Of a stretch of DNA of 64,000 nucleotides, positions 58,817 to 64,000 are shown in pieces. Both the position numbers and the translations under genes were made by a program. Under the pieces are notes generated by a model. It saw only the letters and a program-made list of their open reading frames with translations, was not told where the DNA came from and made no database searches. The DNA is taken from the NCBI GenBank assembly GCA_024743355.1, contig JANSWS010000001.1, forward strand, positions 31,126 to 95,125. Reading direction: 5' to 3'. Positions within the stretch are counted from its first letter, which is position 1. Each line of letters starts with the position of its first letter. The stretch comes from a bacterium (GTDB taxonomy: Bacteria > Planctomycetota > Planctomycetia > Pirellulales > Pirellulaceae).

Positions 58817-59293
58817 ATGACGATGAATTTCATACGAAGATCCGCACTGGTAGTCCTACTCTGCGGATGTGGGGGTGGACTGGAAAAATTTCCAGTTGCC
58901 AAAGTCACGGGCAGAGTAGTCTGTGAAGGCAAGCCCGTACCGCATGCCATGGTTTTTTTTGAGCCGATTGCGAAGGGCGGATCCGCCATAGTTGGAAAGG
59001 CAGGTTTCGCGGATGCGGATGAAAATGGTGAGTTTGTACTGAGCACCTATGGGACAGGAGACGGAGCCGTAGTGGGCAAGCACAATGTCAAGGTCGATCG
59101 CCCAAGCGGTGAGGACTATCCTGACTTCGAATGCGACTGCCAACTGAACGACGTGGATGTCGTAATGCAGGTGGATATCATTGACGGCCAGAACCAATTC
59201 ACCATCGAGCTTCCCAAGGAAACACGTCGAAACCGCGGTAAACAGCTCTCTGAAGAGGAACTTGAAGAGCTAGAGGATAGCAGGGGGCGGTAG
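58817..59293 (+). CDS. Small lipoprotein with carboxypeptidase-regulatory-like fold, copy 1
   Basis: 'VVLLCGCGGGLEKFPVAKVTGRVVCEGKPVPHAMVFFEP...FADADENGEFVLSTYGTGDGAVVGKHNV'. Confidence 0.85.
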   Translation: MTMNFIRRSALVVLLCGCGGGLEKFPVAKVTGRVVCEGKPVPHAMVFFEPIAKGGSAIVGKAGFADADENGEFVLSTYGTGDGAVVGKHNVKVDRPSGEDYPDFECDCQLNDVDVVMQVDIIDGQNQFTIELPKETRRNRGKQLSEEELEELEDSRGR

Positions 59294-59568
59294 TCAAATT
59301 TTTCATTCCGCTTCCACAAGCCGCTGCGGTTAACACGATCTTAACAGCCCTTTGTACAGGCCAAAGTTCACTTGGCCACCAAAGCAAGCTAGCAATGGGA
59401 CGCATGCCGACCTTATCCCCTGCGGGCTTAGCTTCATGAAAAACAAACCAATGCTTCATTGCTTCTTAACAGAAAATCGACGGGCGAACCTTATAGTCAT
59501 GCCTCATTGAGTCCGCGAACAGCAAATTTGGCGGTCTAGTTTTCCTTACCCCGGTTACGGAGCATTTT

Positions 59569-60627
59569 TTGATGAGACGAGGCATTCGGTCGCGACAGGC
59601 GTTTACGCTTGTTGAATTGTTGGTGGTCATTGCGATCATCGGTATTTTGGTGGGCCTTCTGTTGCCGGCTGTTCAGGCTGCTCGTGAGGCCGCTCGCCGG
59701 CTTCAGTGCCAAAACAATCTGAAGCAAATGGGACTTGCTTTGTTGAACTACGAAAGCGCCTACAAGCGTTTTCCGCTGGCCATTATGTCACACCCGGAGC
59801 GCAATTGCGCCAATGGTCCCGACTGCGGACAGTCCCGTTACGATGACGACGGCTTCGGTTGGCAAGCTGCCATCCTGCCCTTTATCGAACAGACCAACCT
59901 GTGGAATTCGCTGCAGCAAATTCCCTTGCCCAACGGCGGCATCATGCCCTACGGTACCTACGGTGCGTTGGAGATCTACGCGGACCAGGCCGGCCGTGGC
60001 AATCCCATCCCCGGCGGTCAAACGGTGCTCGGAGCCTACATTTGCCCGTCTTCCGCCATGCCGACCATCTCTCCTGAAGCCTGGTCGATTCCCGGTGCCA
60101 CCGTTACGGTTCCCAACGAGCGAGACCAGGCAGTCGGTTATGCCACGTCCAGCTACAAGACAGCCGGCGGAAGCTGCTTTGGCGACTTCGGTCTGATGCA
60201 CAAGCATAATGAGCAGCCTCAGGGCGGCAGAAAGATCGGTGATGTCGTCGATGGAACTTCCAATAGCTTGGCAGTCTGCGAATCTACCTACGTCATGGGT
60301 GCCGGCGTTTCCACACGCTGGGGCGGTAACATCACTCCGGATAACCCAATTGTCGTAGCTGACTGGCCGATTTGGATCGGCGCTCCAGGAACTGACGAAT
60401 CCGTCCGAACTAACGGTCGTACATCAGCACCTATCAATGGCCAAACTTCCCCCAGTCAAATGCTGCATGCCCGCAGCAATGACTGCGCCTTCAGCTACCA
60501 CACGGGTGGCGCCCAGTTCGTGTTCGTCGACGGTTCGGTTCATTTCCTGAATGAGAACTTGGATATCGCGACCTACTGCAACTTGCACGACATTCGCGAC
60601 GGTAATGTTCTTGGCGAGTGGGAATAG
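59569..60627 (+). CDS. DUF1559 domain protein with type IV pilin-like N-terminus, copy 2
   Basis: 'QAFTLVELLVVIAIIGILVGLLLPAVQAAREAARRLQCQNNLKQMGLALLNYESAYKRFP'; C-terminal 'FVFVDGSVHFLNENLDI'. Confidence 0.96.
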   Translation: MMRRGIRSRQAFTLVELLVVIAIIGILVGLLLPAVQAAREAARRLQCQNNLKQMGLALLNYESAYKRFPLAIMSHPERNCANGPDCGQSRYDDDGFGWQAAILPFIEQTNLWNSLQQIPLPNGGIMPYGTYGALEIYADQAGRGNPIPGGQTVLGAYICPSSAMPTISPEAWSIPGATVTVPNERDQAVGYATSSYKTAGGSCFGDFGLMHKHNEQPQGGRKIGDVVDGTSNSLAVCESTYVMGAGVSTRWGGNITPDNPIVVADWPIWIGAPGTDESVRTNGRTSAPINGQTSPSQMLHARSNDCAFSYHTGGAQFVFVDGSVHFLNENLDIATYCNLHDIRDGNVLGEWE

Positions 60628-60648
60628 GTTCTAGCATCGAAAGCCGTG

Positions 60649-60688
60649 AATCGGGGTCGGCCTTTGGTATGAAGGCTGGCCCCTGATT
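60649..60688 (+). promoter_or_regulatory. Hairpin between DUF1559 gene 2 and lipoprotein gene 2
   Basis: AATCGGGGTCGGCCTT-tggtatg-AAGGCTGGCCCCTGATT. Confidence 0.65.
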
Positions 60689-60858
60689 GCGTTCTCCCCG
60701 GATGCCCAGCGGACGCATTGCCTGCGGACGCCATGCTCAAGGAATTCGGTGGAGTCCAAAGAACCTTTCCTAAAGCCGCTAGCCTCTTTGGCGTTGGCCG
60801 CGGTTCTCTTGGGCTCTCGGATAGGTTCTAAGGCTCGGCTAACTGGCTATCGTTTGTA

Positions 60859-61350
60859 ATGAGAGGTCAAATGAGCTCAATCAATAGTGTCTGCTGGAAA
60901 GTAACATATTTGTTCACCGCACTTCTGCTGCCTGGATTGTTCGCCGGTTGCGGAGGGGGGCTGGAGAAGTTTCCAACTGCATCCGTAACTGGTACCGTTT
61001 TGTGCGAAGGCAAGCCCGTAGAATCAGCAATCGTCTACTTTGAGCCGTTGCGAGAAGGCAGTTCGCCTGGCGGCAAGCAGGGTTGGGCCTTAACAGATGC
61101 GGACGGCAAGTTCACAATTTCAACCTACGGCGATCAGGACGGGGCTGTCATCGGTAAACATCGGGTCCGAGTCGGCCCTCCTGCCAATTCCAGTTGGCAA
61201 TGCGACTGCGTAACCGAAGAAGAAAAAGACGTCATGCAGGTGGACGTGGTAGATGGCGAGAATGATTTCGAGGTGGTACTTCCCAAGAAGCCTCGAGGCT
61301 ATCGTCAACGCGGGGTTCTCGGTGATGAAGACGAAGAGGAAGACGATTAA
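60859..61350 (+). CDS. Small lipoprotein with carboxypeptidase-regulatory-like fold, copy 2
   Basis: 'LLPGLFAGCGGGLEKFPTASVTGTVLCEGKPVESAIVYFEPLREG...LTDADGKFTISTYGDQDGAVIGKHRV'. Confidence 0.85.
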   Translation: MRGQMSSINSVCWKVTYLFTALLLPGLFAGCGGGLEKFPTASVTGTVLCEGKPVESAIVYFEPLREGSSPGGKQGWALTDADGKFTISTYGDQDGAVIGKHRVRVGPPANSSWQCDCVTEEEKDVMQVDVVDGENDFEVVLPKKPRGYRQRGVLGDEDEEEDD

Positions 61351-62965
61351 GCAGACTTCTCCTCGTCCCGCCCGGGAATCGGACATCGTAGCGGGCAACG
61401 GCGTGTCACAGCGCTCGAGGCCCGCTATCGACTGGAATCGATTTCTGACGCTAGCGGTACAGCCCATCGATAACGCCTCGCTGATACTCTTCCGCGTTTG
61501 CTTCGGCGGCATCATGGCGGGCTGGGCATGGGATTATCTGACCAATGGACGTGTCACCACGCTCTATGTCAATCCGCAATTCAATTTCAGCTACTACGGA
61601 CTGGATTGGATAACGCCCTGGAGTGGAAACGGAATGTATTTCCATTTCCTGGCCATGGTCGTGCTGGCTCTGATGATTGCGGCAGGCTTTCTGTATCGCG
61701 CAGCCGCATGCGGATTCGCAGTCCTCTTCACCTACTTTTTTCTGCTGGAGCGCACCAACTACCAGAACCACTATTATTTGATCTGTCTGATCAGCTGGTG
61801 GATGGTTGTACTGCCACTGAATTGCAACGTATCGGTAGACGCCTGGCTGCGGCCCAAACTGCTTTCGCAGACGCTACCCCGCTGGTGTCTATGGGTTCTT
61901 CTGTTTCATATTGCCGTTCCCTACTTTTACGGTGGCATCGCCAAGCTGAATGCTGACTGGATGCTGGGGCAGCCCATGGGAATCATGCTTTCTCGGCAGG
62001 CCGATTTTCCCGTGCTGGGTCCCTGGTTGGCCTGGGGACCCGCCAAATACCTGTTTTCGTGGTTCGGAATTCTATTCGATCTTCTCGTTGTTCCCGCTCT
62101 GATCTGGAAAAAGACAAGGGTATTTGCCTACCTGCTTTCGGTTGCCTTTCACCTATCCAATTCCGTGCTTTTCAGCATCCATATCTTCCCCTGGTTTATG
62201 ATCGTCGGCACCACTTTATTCTTCGAACCCGATTGGCCTCGACGCGTACTCACCAACGGCTTTTCCAACGCAGTCACCGCAGCCAAAGCAGTCACCGGCA
62301 ATCCTGAGCTGACAACTTGGTCTTGGACTCTTAAGCGGCGATTGATTGTCGCATGCATGCTGATCTATGTTGTTTTCCATGCTATCTGGCCGCTTCGTCA
62401 CAATCTGTATCCAGGTGACGCAAGTTGGAATGAGAGGGGCCATTTGTTTGCATGGCGGATGATGCTGCGAGGCAAGGAAACGGGCATTGGCTTTGCCCTC
62501 CGCGATCCTTTGAACGGCCAGGTAACGAACGTCGACCATGCCCAGTTTCTGGCGGCCGAACAGGCGCAGAAGTTTCCTCGCGACCCGGAGATGATCCTGC
62601 ACATGGCTCACTTTCTGGCCGAGCAATTCGAAAAGTCGGCTGGCCGCAGACCTGAGGTCTATGCATTGGCATTGACTTCACTGAATGGACGCAAGCCGCA
62701 ATTTATCGTCGATCCGAATACCGATCTGGCCGCGGAGCCCAGGGGCATTTTCTGGCACCGCACTTGGGTACCACCTCTGTCCGAACCGTTTCGCAGCATT
62801 CCATGGGATATCCCGGTCAGCGAATGGTCTCAGCATGTAGAGATGCCCGACATGAAGTTTCTGCAAGGCACAGGAGCCTCGTCGAGCAGTTCGCCTCCGC
62901 AACCTGCTGAACCACTGGATACCTCGCAACCCGCCGTCGACGATGGTCAAAAAACCTTCGATTAG
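61325..62965 (+). CDS. HTTM (vitamin K-dependent gamma-carboxylase-like) membrane protein
   Basis: 'PIDNASLILFRVCFGGIMAGWAWDYLTNGRVTTLYVNPQFNFSYYGLDWITPW', 'LERTNYQNHYYLICLISWWMVVLP', 'FYGGIAKLNADWMLGQPMGIML', 'NSVLFSIHIFPWFMI'. Confidence 0.88.
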   Translation: MKTKRKTIKQTSPRPARESDIVAGNGVSQRSRPAIDWNRFLTLAVQPIDNASLILFRVCFGGIMAGWAWDYLTNGRVTTLYVNPQFNFSYYGLDWITPWSGNGMYFHFLAMVVLALMIAAGFLYRAAACGFAVLFTYFFLLERTNYQNHYYLICLISWWMVVLPLNCNVSVDAWLRPKLLSQTLPRWCLWVLLFHIAVPYFYGGIAKLNADWMLGQPMGIMLSRQADFPVLGPWLAWGPAKYLFSWFGILFDLLVVPALIWKKTRVFAYLLSVAFHLSNSVLFSIHIFPWFMIVGTTLFFEPDWPRRVLTNGFSNAVTAAKAVTGNPELTTWSWTLKRRLIVACMLIYVVFHAIWPLRHNLYPGDASWNERGHLFAWRMMLRGKETGIGFALRDPLNGQVTNVDHAQFLAAEQAQKFPRDPEMILHMAHFLAEQFEKSAGRRPEVYALALTSLNGRKPQFIVDPNTDLAAEPRGIFWHRTWVPPLSEPFRSIPWDIPVSEWSQHVEMPDMKFLQGTGASSSSSPPQPAEPLDTSQPAVDDGQKTFD

Positions 62966-63036
62966 CAAGCTCATGAAAATACGTTTTGATTGAAATCAAG
63001 CTCCCACCATCCTTACTTCTATCAGTGAATCTAGCT

Positions 63037-64000
63037 ATGCACGCACCATCATTTTCACGCAACTTGAAACGGACAGCTTCTTGGCTCTTCGCATGCTCGC
63101 TGGCGGTGATCCCCGCTGGCTTGGTCGCCCACGACGGCGACGAGGGGCATGAACATGACGTACCGTTGGTTGGTCCCGCCGAGATGTATGCTCCGACCGC
63201 CATGCCCGATCGCATTGTCCTAACGTTGAATGGCGATCCACGAACGACGCAGGCTGTCAATTGGCGAACATCCGTCGATGTGGCCACCGGCCTGGCCGAG
63301 ATTGCCATAGCCGAAGCTGGCCCCTACTTCCCTGAGAAAGCCAAGACCTACGTGGCAGAATCACAAGCTCTCAAAACAGACCTGAACACGGCTCATTTTC
63401 ACAGCGTAACCTTCACGGAATTAGAGCCCGGAACGACCTATGCCTACCGCGTGGGCGACGGGGTGAATTGGAGTGAATGGTTCCAGTTTTGTACGGCCGC
63501 CGCCCAAGATGCGCCCTTTTCCTTCGTCTACTTCGGCGACGCGCAAAACAACATTCGATCGATGTGGTCGCGTGTCATCCGCGAAGCCTACCGAGACGCG
63601 CCCAAGGCGGCCTTTCTGCTGCATGCCGGCGACCTGGTGAACCGTGCCGAATCCGACGGTGAATGGGGAGAATGGTTTGGAGCGGGAGCGTGGCTGAATG
63701 CGATGACTCCCAGCCTGGCCATACCGGGTAACCACGAACAAGCCAGAAACTTGATCGGCTTGAAACGCCTCTCCCACCACTGGCGGCCTTCCTTTACTTT
63801 TCCCGAGAACGGCCCGGAAGGCTTGGAAGAAAGCTGCTTTACGCTGACCTACCACAACATGCGTCTCATCGGACTGAACAGCAATGTCAAGCTGGAAGAA
63901 CAGACGGAGTGGCTAGAAAAAGTGCTCAGCGAAAACACTTCTCCCTGGGTCGTCTGCACCTTTCACCATCCGATATTTTCCACCGGCAAAGACCGCGACA
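63037..64000 (+). CDS. Purple-acid-phosphatase-like metallophosphoesterase, 3' end beyond window
   Basis: Own translation: signal peptide, 'VLTLNGDPRTTQAVNWRTSVDV', 'ELEPGTTYAYRVGDGVNWSEWFQF', 'FSFVYFGDAQNNI', 'FLLHAGDLVN', 'LAIPGNHEQ', 'WVVCTFHHPIFSTG'. Confidence 0.88.
   Translation, partial: MHAPSFSRNLKRTASWLFACSLAVIPAGLVAHDGDEGHEHDVPLVGPAEMYAPTAMPDRIVLTLNGDPRTTQAVNWRTSVDVATGLAEIAIAEAGPYFPEKAKTYVAESQALKTDLNTAHFHSVTFTELEPGTTYAYRVGDGVNWSEWFQFCTAAAQDAPFSFVYFGDAQNNIRSMWSRVIREAYRDAPKAAFLLHAGDLVNRAESDGEWGEWFGAGAWLNAMTPSLAIPGNHEQARNLIGLKRLSHHWRPSFTFPENGPEGLEESCFTLTYHNMRLIGLNSNVKLEEQTEWLEKVLSENTSPWVVCTFHHPIFSTGKDRD

Noticed and set aside
1-64000. CRISPR arrays, tRNA and rRNA genes
   Set aside because: No regularly spaced identical repeats, tRNA T-arm/acceptor patterns or rRNA motifs seen on either strand; tRNAscan-SE and Infernal would be decisive

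Overview
The window reads as a planctomycete (Pirellulales-like) chromosome segment; this is inferred from gene content: DUF1559 pilin-like proteins, a PVM-type microcompartment locus, an anti-sigma/kinase/SHD1 fusion, and secreted PQQ, HAF and DUF1080 proteins. Main blocks are: (i) 0-10 kb, GT9 fragment, HAF-repeat protein, PQQ-propeller protein, GDSL esterase, ECF sigma factor convergent with a giant Ser/Thr kinase, and a secreted cyclase; (ii) 10.5-16.2 kb, aroH, NtrC-type regulator, mutL and beta-carbonic anhydrase, bracketed by two inverted copies of a ~130 bp intergenic repeat; (iii) 16.2-25.1 kb, a complete planctomycete bacterial microcompartment operon on the minus strand (DeoR, PduL, 2 BMC-H, AckA, 3 BMC-P, aldehyde dehydrogenase, an uncharacterised protein with a putative encapsulation peptide, class II aldolase, lactate/malate dehydrogenase); (iv) 25-32.6 kb, DUF900 hydrolase, a surface-like protein interrupted by an in-frame TGA, YaiI, AraC-MGMT, an extremely acidic protein and a DAACS symporter; (v) 33-49.5 kb, the S10-spc-alpha ribosomal supercluster, with no rpsD, infA, map or rpmJ recognised at their usual places; (vi) 49.6-64 kb, DHOD, amidohydrolase, E2-like acyltransferase, DUF1080, a GlmU-like protein, a tandemly duplicated DUF1559 + lipoprotein module, HTTM protein and a metallophosphoesterase. 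The best leads are the ~130 bp inverted repeat pair, a 93 bp REPIN-like element, the in-frame TGA, the uncharacterised BMC cargo candidate, a 62 bp rpsC/rplP overlap, and recurrent 13-18 bp degenerate tandem repeats in spacers. No CRISPR array, tRNA or rRNA was recognised. Everything is by-eye reading with no database search.
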